Assembly: GCF_002866925.1 (NCBI RefSeq)
Contig: NZ_PKUQ01000012.1
Location: 1-64,000, forward strand
Reading direction: 5' to 3'
DNA from: Cohaesibacter celericrescens
Lineage (GTDB): Bacteria; Pseudomonadota; Alphaproteobacteria; Rhizobiales; Cohaesibacteraceae
DNA: 64,000 nucleotides
Below are positions 26,341 through 35,384 of this stretch, in pieces. The notes beneath the pieces are model-generated. The model had not been told where the DNA came from and did no database searches. It was given only the letters and a program-made list of their open reading frames with translations. The position numbers were made by a program, and so were the translations under genes. The number at the start of each line of letters is the position of its first letter. The stretch's first letter is position 1.

Positions 26341-26814
26341 ATGACCATTGCCACCAAGCAAAAAACTGACGAAATTAGCTCGATCATATCGCATCATCTG
26401 CATTTGGAAGGGCCACTGCTGCCGATTTTACACGCCCTGCAAGATGCCTTTGGTTACATTCCGGCCTCAGCAGAATCCCCCATCACAGATGCACTCAACA
26501 TTACCAAAGCCGAATTGCACGGCGTCCTTAGTTTTTATCATGATTTCACGCGGCGCCCTGTCGGTGCACATGTGATCAAAATCTGTCAAGCCGAGGCTTG
26601 TCAGGCTGTTGGAGCCAAGGCATTGGCGCAATCAGCGCTTGAACGACTGGGCAAAGGCTGGAACGAGACCACCGACAATGGAGCGGTGACCATCGCGCCT
26701 GTTTATTGCCTCGGCATGTGTGCATGTGGGCCTGCCGTGATTGTCGATGACACCGTGATTGGACGCATGAATGAGACGCGCCTGCACAAACTGCTTGAGG
26801 AGGCGGGCGCATGA
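26341..26814 (+). CDS. fdsG: NAD-dependent formate dehydrogenase gamma subunit (NuoE-like)
   Basis: A 157-residue subunit of the soluble molybdenum formate dehydrogenase, related to NuoE of complex I. Four cysteines bind a [2Fe-2S] cluster: ICQAEACQ (two) and YCLGMCACGP (two). The start at 26341 has a strong GGGGGGAG ribosome binding site, partly buried in a hairpin. It overlaps fdsB by four bases (ATGA). It is the first gene of the fdsGBA-fdhD-fdsD operon and helps pass electrons from formate to NAD. Confidence 0.92.
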   Translation: MTIATKQKTDEISSIISHHLHLEGPLLPILHALQDAFGYIPASAESPITDALNITKAELHGVLSFYHDFTRRPVGAHVIKICQAEACQAVGAKALAQSALERLGKGWNETTDNGAVTIAPVYCLGMCACGPAVIVDDTVIGRMNETRLHKLLEEAGA

Positions 26815-28328
26815 AAATTTACGTTCCACTCGACAGTATGGCCAAAGCTTTGGGCGCAGAGGAAGTGACCCACGCCATTGTCAAAGAAGCGTGTCGGCAG
26901 GGCCACAAAATTGAAATCATCCGCACGGGAACGCGAGGCATGGCATGGCTTGAGCCGCTGGTTGAGATTGACCGCGGCGACGGGCGGGTGGGCTATGGCG
27001 CTGTTACACCAGATCAGGTTTCGGCGATGCTTGACGGATCCCTTGAAAGCCTCGGAAGAGTTGAAGATATTCCTTTTCTGGCACGCCAAACAAGGCTCAC
27101 ATTTGCCCGTTGCGGTGTCATTGACCCATTGAATCTGGCTGACTATGAGGCCCATGGCGGTCTGGTCGGGCTGAAGCGTGCCATTGCCATGAGTGCCGCT
27201 GACATCGTCGAGCAAGTCAAACAATCCGGCCTACGCGGACGCGGCGGAGCGGGCTTTCCCACGGGCGTCAAATGGGACACCGTGCGCCAAGCTCAGGCAG
27301 AGCGCAAATATATCGTTTGTAACGCCGATGAAGGCGACAGCGGAACCTTCGCCGATCGGATGATCATAGAAGGTGACCCCTTTAGCGTCATTGAGGGCAT
27401 GGCCATTGCCGGACTGGCAACCGGCGCCACCCATGGTTTTGTCTATATCCGGTCCGAATATCCCGATGCGATCAAGATCATGAGTGCGGCGGTCGATCTC
27501 GCGCGGATCAACCGTATTTTGGGCACCAACGTGCTTGGCTCGGGCAAGGCATTTGATATGGAAGTGCGCGTTGGGGCTGGCGCTTATATTTGTGGCGAAG
27601 AAACCTCAATGCTGAATAGCCTTGAAGGCAACCCCGGTGTGGTGCGTGCCAAACCACCCCTGCCCGCTCTGCAAGGCTTCATGGGAAAGCCGACCGTGGT
27701 CAACAATGTGATCAGCCTTGCCACCGTACCGGTGATTTTTGAAAAAGGCGCCGCGCATCACGCCAGTTTTGGTGTTGGCCGGTCGCGCGGCACGGTCACA
27801 TTGCAGCTCGCTGGTAACGTTAAATACGGCGGACTGTTCGAGACCGCTTTTGGCATCACGTTGGGCGAAACGGTCATGGACATCGGCGGCGGCACACGCA
27901 ATGGACGCCCTATCAAGGCAGTGCAGGTTGGTGGCCCGCTTGGCTCCTACTTGCCCGTTGAAAAATTCGACACGCCCATCGGCTATGAGGAGCTGGGTGC
28001 AGAGGGTGGCCTCATGGGCCATGCCGGATTGGTGGTCTTTGATGATACCACCAATATGTTGGAAATGGCCCGCTTCGCCATGCAATTTTGCGCCATAGAA
28101 AGCTGCGGAAAATGTACACCTTGCCGCGTCGGCTCGGTACGCGGAGTGGAAACCATCGATCGCATCGCAGCGGGGGACCACGAAGCGCCTGCGCTGTTGA
28201 GTGACCTATGCGAGCTGATGCATGACAGCTCGCTCTGCGCATTGGGTGGCTTTATCTATCATCCGGTTATGTCGGCATTTGAGCATTTCCCCGATGACTT
28301 CTCGACCACCAAGGAGGCTGCAGAATGA
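26811..28328 (+). CDS. fdsB: NAD-dependent formate dehydrogenase beta subunit (NuoF-like)
   Basis: A 505-residue diaphorase subunit that binds FMN and NAD and reduces NAD with electrons from the formate site. An N-terminal thioredoxin-like part (1-110) is followed by the NuoF-like domain with the FMN/NAD motif RGRGGAGFPTGVKW (142-155), the second nucleotide motif GAGAYICGEETSML and the [4Fe-4S] cysteines ESCGKCTPCRVG (C432, C435, C438) plus one further down. It is coupled by ATGA overlaps to fdsG before it and fdsA after it. Length and motifs are normal for FdsB. Confidence 0.94.
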   Translation: MKIYVPLDSMAKALGAEEVTHAIVKEACRQGHKIEIIRTGTRGMAWLEPLVEIDRGDGRVGYGAVTPDQVSAMLDGSLESLGRVEDIPFLARQTRLTFARCGVIDPLNLADYEAHGGLVGLKRAIAMSAADIVEQVKQSGLRGRGGAGFPTGVKWDTVRQAQAERKYIVCNADEGDSGTFADRMIIEGDPFSVIEGMAIAGLATGATHGFVYIRSEYPDAIKIMSAAVDLARINRILGTNVLGSGKAFDMEVRVGAGAYICGEETSMLNSLEGNPGVVRAKPPLPALQGFMGKPTVVNNVISLATVPVIFEKGAAHHASFGVGRSRGTVTLQLAGNVKYGGLFETAFGITLGETVMDIGGGTRNGRPIKAVQVGGPLGSYLPVEKFDTPIGYEELGAEGGLMGHAGLVVFDDTTNMLEMARFAMQFCAIESCGKCTPCRVGSVRGVETIDRIAAGDHEAPALLSDLCELMHDSSLCALGGFIYHPVMSAFEHFPDDFSTTKEAAE

Positions 28329-31222
28329 CATCCCTCAGCACCATCCATGATGATCGCGATTTTGGCACACCTGAACGGCAAGGCGCTCCAATCACGGTGA
28401 CGATTGATGGCTTTGACGTGACCGTTCCCGATGGCACCAGCGTCATGCGGGCGGCGAGCCATCTCGATATTGACATCCCCAAGTTATGCGCCACCGACAG
28501 TTTGGAAGCCTTTGGGTCATGCCGCCTTTGTGTTGTCGAGATTGAAGGTCGCAAAGGCACCCCCTCGTCTTGCACCACACCCGTTGCCCAAGGCATGGTG
28601 ATCAAAACCCAAAGTGAGCATGTGCGAAAAATCCGCAAAGGTGTGATGGAGCTGTATATCTCGGACCATCCGCTCGATTGCCTGACATGCAGCGCCAATG
28701 GCGATTGTGAATTGCAAGATATGGCGGGCGCTGTGGGCCTGCGCGATGTGCGCTACAAGGCGCCTGATCAGAGTACAATCGCCAACCATTTCACCGCACG
28801 GAACAATACAGGCGAGGCCAACAGGCTTTGGACGGCCAAAGACGACAGCAATCCCTATTTTAGTTACGACCCCAGCAAATGCATTGTATGCAGCCGTTGC
28901 GTGCGGGCTTGCGAGGAGGTGCAAGGCACCTTTGCGCTAACCATCGAGGGGCGCGGATTTGATAGTCGGGTCAGCGCAGGAACGGCTCTGGACAGTTTTC
29001 TCAGCTCTGACTGCGTGAGCTGTGGCGCGTGTGTTCAGGCCTGCCCTACCGCAACGTTGCAAGAAAAATCAGTGATAGAGCTGGGTACGCCGCAACGCTC
29101 TGTCGTCACCACTTGCGCCTATTGCGGGGTTGGCTGTTCCTTCAAGGCCGAGTTGAATGGCGATCAAATGGTCCGCATGGTGCCGTATAAAAACGGCAAA
29201 GCCAATCGTGGCCATTCCTGTGTTAAAGGCCGGTTTGCCTATGGCTATGCCCAACACAAGGATCGCATCCTCAAGCCGATGATCCGCGATCACATTGATG
29301 AACCCTGGCGTGAGGTCAGCTGGGACGAGGCGCTCGGGTTTGCGGCGCGAAAGATGCGCGGACTGCAAAAAACTTACGGCCCAAAGTCCATTGGCGTGAT
29401 CACGTCCAGCCGCTGCACCAATGAAGAGACCTTCCTTGTGCAGAAGCTGGCGCGCGCGGTTTTTGGCAACAACAACACCGATACTTGCGCCCGCGTTTGC
29501 CACTCGCCCACCGGTTATGGCTTGGGCCAGACCTTTGGCACCTCTGCAGGCACACAAGATTTTGACAGCGTAGAACAGACCGACGTGGCCATCGTCATCG
29601 GAGCCAACCCGACCGACGGGCATCCGGTGTTTGCCAGCCGCCTCAAAAAGCGGTTGCGTGCGGGTGCAAAGCTGATCGTCATTGATCCGCGCCGGATTGA
29701 CCTTGTCAAATCCGCCCATATCAAAGCATCACACCATCTCGCTCTGCGTCCCGGAACCAACGTGGCACTGGTCTCTGCCATGACCCATGTGATTATTACC
29801 GAGGGCATGGTCAATGAGGCGTTCATTCGCGCCAAATGTGATTGGGACGAATATTGCCAGTATGCCGACTTCATCAGCGATGCCCGTCACAGCCCCGAAC
29901 AGACAGAGGCATTAACGGGTGTGCCAGCAAAAGAGGTCCGTTTGGCAGCACGGCTCTATGCCACAGGCGGCAAAGGCTCGATCTATTACGGTTTGGGCGT
30001 GACCGAGCATAGCCAAGGCTCTACCACCGTTATGGGTATAGCCAATCTTGCCATGCTGACCGGAAATATCGGGAGCGATGGCGTGGGTGTGAACCCATTG
30101 CGCGGGCAAAACAATGTTCAGGGCGCTTGCGATATGGGCAGTTTTCCGCATGAATTGCCCGGCTATCGCCATGTCAAAGGCAAAGAGGCGCGACAGATTT
30201 TTGAAGATGCCTGGGGTGTCGATATTGATCCGGAACCGGGTCTTAGGATCCCCAATATGCTGGACGCGGCTGTTGATGGCAGCTTCAAGGGGCTCTATTG
30301 TCAGGGAGAAGACATTCTGCAGTCGGACCCTGACACCAAGCATGTAGCGGCGGGTCTGGCCGCGATGGAGTGCGTGATTGTGCATGACCTGTTTCTCAAT
30401 GAAACCGCCAACTACGCCCATGTTTTCTTGCCCGGATCGAGTTTTTTGGAAAAAGATGGCACCTTCACCAATGCAGAGCGACGGATCAATCGCGTTCGTG
30501 AAGTGATGAAGCCGCTGAATGGCTATGCCGACTGGCAGGTGACCCAATTGTTGGCCAATGCTATGGGCGCACAATGGTCCTACAAGCATCCCTCTGAAAT
30601 CATGGCCGAGATTGCGGCAACTACGCCATCCTTTGCAAATGTCACCTATGATCTTTTGGAGGAAATGGGGTCAATCCAGTGGCCTTGCAACGACGCCTAT
30701 CCGGAAGGTTCGCCGATTATGCATGTGGATGGATTTGTGCGTGGCAAAGGCCGGTTTATTGTCACAGAATATGTGGCAACGGATGAGAAAACCGGCCCTC
30801 GTTTTCCACTTTTGCTAACCACAGGGCGGATTTTAAGCCAGTATAATGTCGGAGCCCAGACCAGACGCACACAGAATGTTGTGTGGCACGAAGAGGATCG
30901 GCTGGAGATACACCCCCACGACGCAGAGGTGCGCGGGGTTAAGGATGGGGATTGGGTCAGGCTGGCCAGTCGATCTGGCGGCACGTCCTTGCGTGCGACC
31001 ATAACGGATCGTGTCAGCCCCGGCGTTGTTTACACCACCTTTCATCACCCCGACACACAGGCCAATGTGGTGACCACTGATTTCTCCGATTGGGCGACCA
31101 ACTGTCCTGAATATAAGGTGACAGCGGTGCAGGTTAGCCCATCCAACGGTCCGACTGAATGGCAAGACGATTATGCGGCCCAAGCCACACGTGCGCGCCG
31201 CATTGCGCCAGCTGCGGAGTGA
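28325..31222 (+). CDS. fdsA: NAD-dependent formate dehydrogenase catalytic alpha subunit
   Basis: A 965-residue catalytic subunit oxidising formate to CO2 at a bis-molybdopterin molybdenum centre. In order: a [2Fe-2S] domain (C55, C66, C69, C83), a NuoG-like [4Fe-4S] motif HPLDCLTCSANGDCE (C119, C122, C128), two ferredoxin-type [4Fe-4S] motifs (C186-C196 and C230-C240), the [4Fe-4S] motif CAYCGVGC (264-271), and the molybdopterin domains. The molybdenum ligand is Cys392 in ARVCHSPT, so it is a cysteine and not a selenocysteine enzyme. It overlaps fdsB by four bases. All cofactor residues are present, so the enzyme should be functional. Confidence 0.95.
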   Translation: MTSLSTIHDDRDFGTPERQGAPITVTIDGFDVTVPDGTSVMRAASHLDIDIPKLCATDSLEAFGSCRLCVVEIEGRKGTPSSCTTPVAQGMVIKTQSEHVRKIRKGVMELYISDHPLDCLTCSANGDCELQDMAGAVGLRDVRYKAPDQSTIANHFTARNNTGEANRLWTAKDDSNPYFSYDPSKCIVCSRCVRACEEVQGTFALTIEGRGFDSRVSAGTALDSFLSSDCVSCGACVQACPTATLQEKSVIELGTPQRSVVTTCAYCGVGCSFKAELNGDQMVRMVPYKNGKANRGHSCVKGRFAYGYAQHKDRILKPMIRDHIDEPWREVSWDEALGFAARKMRGLQKTYGPKSIGVITSSRCTNEETFLVQKLARAVFGNNNTDTCARVCHSPTGYGLGQTFGTSAGTQDFDSVEQTDVAIVIGANPTDGHPVFASRLKKRLRAGAKLIVIDPRRIDLVKSAHIKASHHLALRPGTNVALVSAMTHVIITEGMVNEAFIRAKCDWDEYCQYADFISDARHSPEQTEALTGVPAKEVRLAARLYATGGKGSIYYGLGVTEHSQGSTTVMGIANLAMLTGNIGSDGVGVNPLRGQNNVQGACDMGSFPHELPGYRHVKGKEARQIFEDAWGVDIDPEPGLRIPNMLDAAVDGSFKGLYCQGEDILQSDPDTKHVAAGLAAMECVIVHDLFLNETANYAHVFLPGSSFLEKDGTFTNAERRINRVREVMKPLNGYADWQVTQLLANAMGAQWSYKHPSEIMAEIAATTPSFANVTYDLLEEMGSIQWPCNDAYPEGSPIMHVDGFVRGKGRFIVTEYVATDEKTGPRFPLLLTTGRILSQYNVGAQTRRTQNVVWHEEDRLEIHPHDAEVRGVKDGDWVRLASRSGGTSLRATITDRVSPGVVYTTFHHPDTQANVVTTDFSDWATNCPEYKVTAVQVSPSNGPTEWQDDYAAQATRARRIAPAAE

Positions 31223-31230
31223 TATCAGCT

Positions 31231-32052
31231 ATGGCGCATGAGCATGTTGAGAGTTTAAACGGCGTTTCCTTTCAAGCCGAGGGGATATTTCCCGTTCGTC
31301 GCACGCTGCCACAAGAGGTGCCTGTGGCAATGGTTTATGATGGCACAACGCTTGCTGTCATGATGGCAAGCCCGCAAGATGTGCTCGATTTCGCCTATGG
31401 CTTTGCCCTCAGCGAGGGTATTGTTTCGTCGCTTGAGCAGATCGAACGGCATGAAATCGCTTCCCATACATTGGGCATCGAAGCGCGGTTCTGGCTGCGC
31501 GAGGATCGCCGAGACGCTCTAAAGCGGCGCCGACGAACAATGGCCGGGCCTGTTGGCTGTGGGCTTTGTGGCATCGAGAGCCTTGAGCAAGCCGTTCGCA
31601 AACTGCCGGTCATTCAGTCTACGGAGCCGACATTCAGCCATTTGGATATTGCGACTGCTACAGATTCGTTGTCTCGACAGCAGCCACTCTATCGCCTGAC
31701 AGGAGCCACTCACGGGGCCGGTTTTATGCGACCGGGTGAAGGCGTTATTCTGGTGCGAGAGGATGTTGGGCGGCATAACGCGCTCGACAAAGTGATTGGG
31801 GCGCTGGCGTCTGAGAAAATTCAAGCCTCCACCGGTGCGTTGGTACTGACCAGTCGTTTGTCGGTTGAGCTGGTCCAGAAATGCGCCATGGCCGGATGTT
31901 CGACCCTGATTGCCGTCTCGGCACCCACCGCCCACGCACAGCAGATTGCGCAAACTGTGGGGATCACATTGGTCGCCTTTGCACGGGGTGGCGGGTTTGA
32001 TGTTTATTCCCATCCAGACCGGATCAAAGTGGAGTTGCGTGATGTCCCCTGA
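31231..32052 (+). CDS. fdhD: Formate dehydrogenase accessory sulfurtransferase FdhD (FdsC)
   Basis: A 273-residue cytoplasmic chaperone that hands sulfur to the molybdenum cofactor so that formate dehydrogenase becomes active. The sulfur-carrying motif GCGLCGIES contains Cys110 and Cys113. The C-terminal part holds VREDVGRHNALDKVIG, the GMP/cofactor-binding stretch of the family. The ATG at 31231 lies 8 bases after the fdsA stop; a frame reaching further upstream overlaps fdsA and is not family-like. It overlaps fdsD by 11 bases. In fds operons this gene is also called fdsC. Confidence 0.93.
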   Translation: MAHEHVESLNGVSFQAEGIFPVRRTLPQEVPVAMVYDGTTLAVMMASPQDVLDFAYGFALSEGIVSSLEQIERHEIASHTLGIEARFWLREDRRDALKRRRRTMAGPVGCGLCGIESLEQAVRKLPVIQSTEPTFSHLDIATATDSLSRQQPLYRLTGATHGAGFMRPGEGVILVREDVGRHNALDKVIGALASEKIQASTGALVLTSRLSVELVQKCAMAGCSTLIAVSAPTAHAQQIAQTVGITLVAFARGGGFDVYSHPDRIKVELRDVP

Positions 32053-32254
32053 GAAAATGGTGCATATGGCCAATCAGATTGCTATCTTTTTCAAAAGCCA
32101 GCCCGAAGAGAATCGAGCCGATCAGGTTGCAGGACATTTAACTGACTTATGGGAACCACGTATGCGCGCGCAGCTTTTGAGCTATATTGAAAGCGGAGGC
32201 CAAGGTCTTGATGATCTGGTTCTCAAAGCTGCGCATATAATACAGCAGAATTAG
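32042..32254 (+). CDS. fdsD: Formate dehydrogenase delta subunit
   Basis: A 70-residue small protein of the FdsD family, needed for assembly or stability of the FdsABG complex. The typical sequence MVHMANQIAIFFKS, AGHLTDLWEPRMR and LVLKAAH is present. The ATG at 32042 lies inside the last codons of fdhD, in another frame, so translation is coupled. It closes the operon; the next gene, selO, starts 27 bases later on the same strand and may be co-transcribed. Confidence 0.92.
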   Translation: MSPEKMVHMANQIAIFFKSQPEENRADQVAGHLTDLWEPRMRAQLLSYIESGGQGLDDLVLKAAHIIQQN

Positions 32255-32281
32255 CTGCCCTATTCCAACCATTGGAAAATC

Positions 32282-33772
32282 ATGACATCCAGCATCGACA
32301 GCAAAGCGTCCTTCCCGTTTGACAACAGTTATGCGCGCGAATTGACCGGTTTTTATGCACCTTGGGAAGGCACAAAAGCGCCCTCTCCGCACATCCTGTT
32401 GTTCAATGAACCGCTTGCGGAGCAATTGCGACTGGAGCAAGCCACATCCGATCCCGATCTTGCCAGCTATTTGTCCGGCGGCCTTGTTCCCGATGGAGCA
32501 ACCCCTTTGGCGCAGGTCTATGCGGGGCATCAGTTTGGCGGCTTTTCTCCGCAATTGGGCGATGGTCGTGCCTTGTTACTGGGCGAGCTGTTGGACAAGG
32601 ATGGCAATCGCTTTGACATTCACCTCAAAGGTTCTGGCCCAACGCCTTTCTCACGTGGCGGCGATGGCAAAGCGGTGCTTGGACCGGTTCTGCGCGAGTA
32701 TTTGATGGGGGAAGCTATGCACGCGCTCGGCGTTCCCACCACACGGGCGCTGGCGGCGGTAGCAACAGGTGAGCAGGTAATGCGCGAGGGTGCCAAACCC
32801 GGTGCGGTGCTTGCCCGGGTGGCATCGAGCCATTTGCGGGTTGGTACATTCCAGTTTTTTGCCTCCCGTCAGGACTGGAACCATGTCAAACAATTGGCAG
32901 ATTATGCCATTGCGCGGCATGACCCCGATCTGATCGACAGAGGCGACAAATATTTGGCGTTCCTGACCGCTGTGGCCAAGCGTCAGAGCAAACTGATCGC
33001 ACAGTGGATGCAGATCGGCTTTATCCATGGCGTGATGAACACCGACAATGTAGCCATTTCAGGCGAGACCATTGATTATGGCCCTTGCGCTTTTATGGAT
33101 CATTACGATCACAGCACGGTTTTCAGCTCGATTGATCACACAGGGCGTTATGCCTATGGCAATCAACCGGTTATCGCCCGCTGGAATTTAGCGCGGTTGG
33201 CCGAGACGCTGGTGCCACTGATTGACCCCGATGATCAAGACAATGCCATCAATCTGGCGACGGATGTGCTGGCCGATTTTGTCACCATGCAAAAACAGGC
33301 TTGGCTGGATGGTATGCGCAGCAAAATCGGGCTTGCCACATCTCAAGAGAGCGATGAGGCGTTGATCAAGTCACTGCTCGATAGCATGAAGGGCCAAGAG
33401 GTGGACTTTACCCTGTGCTTCCGCAGGCTATCGGATGCTGCATTGGGGCAGGAAGACGACCTAAAAGCTCTATTTGACGATGATGAAAAACTGGCGACAT
33501 GGCTTGAGGGCTGGCGACAGAGATTGGCGCAGGAAAAACGCGACCCTCAGACCATTGCGGCTGCGATGAATGCCGTTAATCCGATTTACATCCCGCGCAA
33601 TCATCTGGTGGAGGAGGCCCTGAGCGCGGCAGAGGATGCAGGCAACCTCATCCCGTTCAAGCAATTGCTTGCACGGGTTACACAGCCATTTACTCGGCAC
33701 GCTGGCTTTGAGGCCTATGAACGTCCAGCACCGAGCGGCTATGGCCCTTATCGGACATTTTGTGGAACGTGA
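32282..33772 (+). CDS. selO: Protein adenylyltransferase SelO (YdiU/UPF0061 family)
   Basis: A 496-residue pseudokinase-fold enzyme that transfers AMP from ATP to Ser, Thr or Tyr of target proteins, linked to redox stress. Characteristic motifs are VYAGHQFGGFSPQLGDGRA (about 80-98), LKGSGPTPFSRGGDGKAVLG and FIHGVMNTDNVAISGETIDYG, the last with the metal-binding Asn and Asp. The protein ends RTFCGT: Cys494 sits where eukaryotic SelO has selenocysteine. It follows fdsD by 27 bases, has no functional link to formate metabolism that I know of, and converges on the acyl-CoA dehydrogenase gene. Confidence 0.93.
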   Translation: MTSSIDSKASFPFDNSYARELTGFYAPWEGTKAPSPHILLFNEPLAEQLRLEQATSDPDLASYLSGGLVPDGATPLAQVYAGHQFGGFSPQLGDGRALLLGELLDKDGNRFDIHLKGSGPTPFSRGGDGKAVLGPVLREYLMGEAMHALGVPTTRALAAVATGEQVMREGAKPGAVLARVASSHLRVGTFQFFASRQDWNHVKQLADYAIARHDPDLIDRGDKYLAFLTAVAKRQSKLIAQWMQIGFIHGVMNTDNVAISGETIDYGPCAFMDHYDHSTVFSSIDHTGRYAYGNQPVIARWNLARLAETLVPLIDPDDQDNAINLATDVLADFVTMQKQAWLDGMRSKIGLATSQESDEALIKSLLDSMKGQEVDFTLCFRRLSDAALGQEDDLKALFDDDEKLATWLEGWRQRLAQEKRDPQTIAAAMNAVNPIYIPRNHLVEEALSAAEDAGNLIPFKQLLARVTQPFTRHAGFEAYERPAPSGYGPYRTFCGT

Positions 33773-33803
33773 GCCGGTTCACGACGGCTTGCGCCCACCA
33801 TTG

Positions 33804-35384
33804 TCAGCCCTTGAGCAATTGAACGCGCATGTCGGCGTCTGCATGCAACCGCATTTGTGCGAAGCGGGCCAATCGTTCGATACGCTGGGGATCAGGGTGA
33901 TGTTTGGCAGCCGTTTTGATGGTGCCCCACAGGCAATAGAGCAGCGTGCCGCTGGTTAGCGCCATGAAATCATGAGCGTATAGGGTCGGATCTGGCTTAG
34001 CGAGCAGATCCAGTCGCGCTTGTTTCCATTTTGCGTGAAGGTCTTGGGCCACAGGTGTTTGAGCATTGACGGCAAGATAGGCATCAAATGCATCAGCGGC
34101 GCGGCCCTTCAGCAGGCGCGTGGCAATCATGCGTTCATGGATGCCGTTGGCTCCTTCATAAATGGCGGCGATGCGAGCATCCCGATAGGTCTGTTCCAGA
34201 CGATATTCCTGCAGATAGCCATAACCGCCCAACACTTGCATGCCCAATTCTGCCGAACGGATGCCCGCATCGGTGCAAAATACCTTGGCCAGTGGTGTCA
34301 GGAATGCCACCAAATCAGGATTATCGCCGCGCTCCATGGTGACAGATGAGAGATGGGCAATGGCCCTACCACCGATGGCCATCGTGTCTATTTCATTAAG
34401 CATCCGGTGTACATCTGCATGTTGGTCCAACGTTACCGGTACACCATCGACGCCTTTGCCTTGCACCCGTTCCGCAGCATAGCTGCTGGCGACATCATAG
34501 GCGCGCGCAGAATGAGCAACGCCCTGCAAAGCCACATCGGCGCGGGCGTGGTTCATCATGGTGAACATGGCCAATAGCCCCTGACCTTCGGTCCCGATCA
34601 ACTCGGCATCGGCCTTATCAAAGGCCAACTGGCAAGTGGGTGAGGCATGCAGGCCCATTTTCTCTTCGATGCGCGTCACCGAGATGGCGTTTCTTCTACC
34701 GTCACTGCGCGTACAGGGGCATAAAAACAACGACAGACCTTTGACACCGTCATCAGAGGTGCGGGCAAGAACCAAATGAAGAATGCGGTCGCTGATGTTT
34801 TGATCGCCGCCCGAGATGAAGATCTTTTCACCGTCGATCTGCCAGCCATCATCCGTTTTGATGGCCTTACAGCGAATTTGCGAAAGATCGGACCCTGCGT
34901 TGGATTCAGTCAAGCACATGGTGGCGAGCATATCGCCAGAAACCAGCGCCGGAATATAGCGGGTTTGTTGCTCATCGCTGCCAAAATTCAACAGAGTGCG
35001 AATGGCTCCGGGCACCAAGCCGGTGATCATTTGCAGGCTGTGATTGGCCCCGACAAAAATCTCAGCAGTGATGGCCAACATGGTATCGCCCAGAGCCTGC
35101 CCGCCAAATTTGTCCGGTGCGGTCAGACCTTGCCAGCCCTGCTCGGCATAGGCCCTATAAAGTTGCGCGAAGCCGTCCGGCATATACACACGACCATCTT
35201 GGAGCCGACAGCCCTGTCGATCCCCCAACTCGTCCAAAGGGGCTATTTCCCTTTCAGCGAACGCCGCAAAATGCTGGGCGATCTCGGTAGCAAATGCCAG
35301 ATCCCAATCGGGAAGATCCGCTGCACCGGCCACGTGTGTCAGCGAAAACAGGATGTCCTCGACCGGCGCGACGAAGGGCTTCAT
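33804..35384 (-). CDS. Acyl-CoA dehydrogenase of the hydroxycinnamate operon
   Basis: A 526-residue FAD enzyme that introduces a 2,3 double bond into an acyl-CoA. It has the flavin-binding stretch CLTESNAGSDLSQ near residue 160, FISGGDQNI, and the active-site region AIYEGANGIHERM near 410, where the Glu of YEGAN is the usual base region. It is about 130 residues longer than short-chain types, because of a C-terminal helical extension as in FadE5/AidB-like long forms. It is last in the minus-strand operon, overlapping the amidohydrolase gene by four bases. In this setting it could oxidise dihydro-hydroxycinnamoyl-CoA to hydroxycinnamoyl-CoA. That role is inferred. Confidence 0.85.
   Translation of the reverse strand: MKPFVAPVEDILFSLTHVAGAADLPDWDLAFATEIAQHFAAFAEREIAPLDELGDRQGCRLQDGRVYMPDGFAQLYRAYAEQGWQGLTAPDKFGGQALGDTMLAITAEIFVGANHSLQMITGLVPGAIRTLLNFGSDEQQTRYIPALVSGDMLATMCLTESNAGSDLSQIRCKAIKTDDGWQIDGEKIFISGGDQNISDRILHLVLARTSDDGVKGLSLFLCPCTRSDGRRNAISVTRIEEKMGLHASPTCQLAFDKADAELIGTEGQGLLAMFTMMNHARADVALQGVAHSARAYDVASSYAAERVQGKGVDGVPVTLDQHADVHRMLNEIDTMAIGGRAIAHLSSVTMERGDNPDLVAFLTPLAKVFCTDAGIRSAELGMQVLGGYGYLQEYRLEQTYRDARIAAIYEGANGIHERMIATRLLKGRAADAFDAYLAVNAQTPVAQDLHAKWKQARLDLLAKPDPTLYAHDFMALTSGTLLYCLWGTIKTAAKHHPDPQRIERLARFAQMRLHADADMRVQLLKG

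Noticed and set aside
28325-31222. Possible selenocysteine in the formate dehydrogenase
   Set aside because: The molybdenum ligand position is an ordinary Cys392 codon and there is no in-frame TGA.
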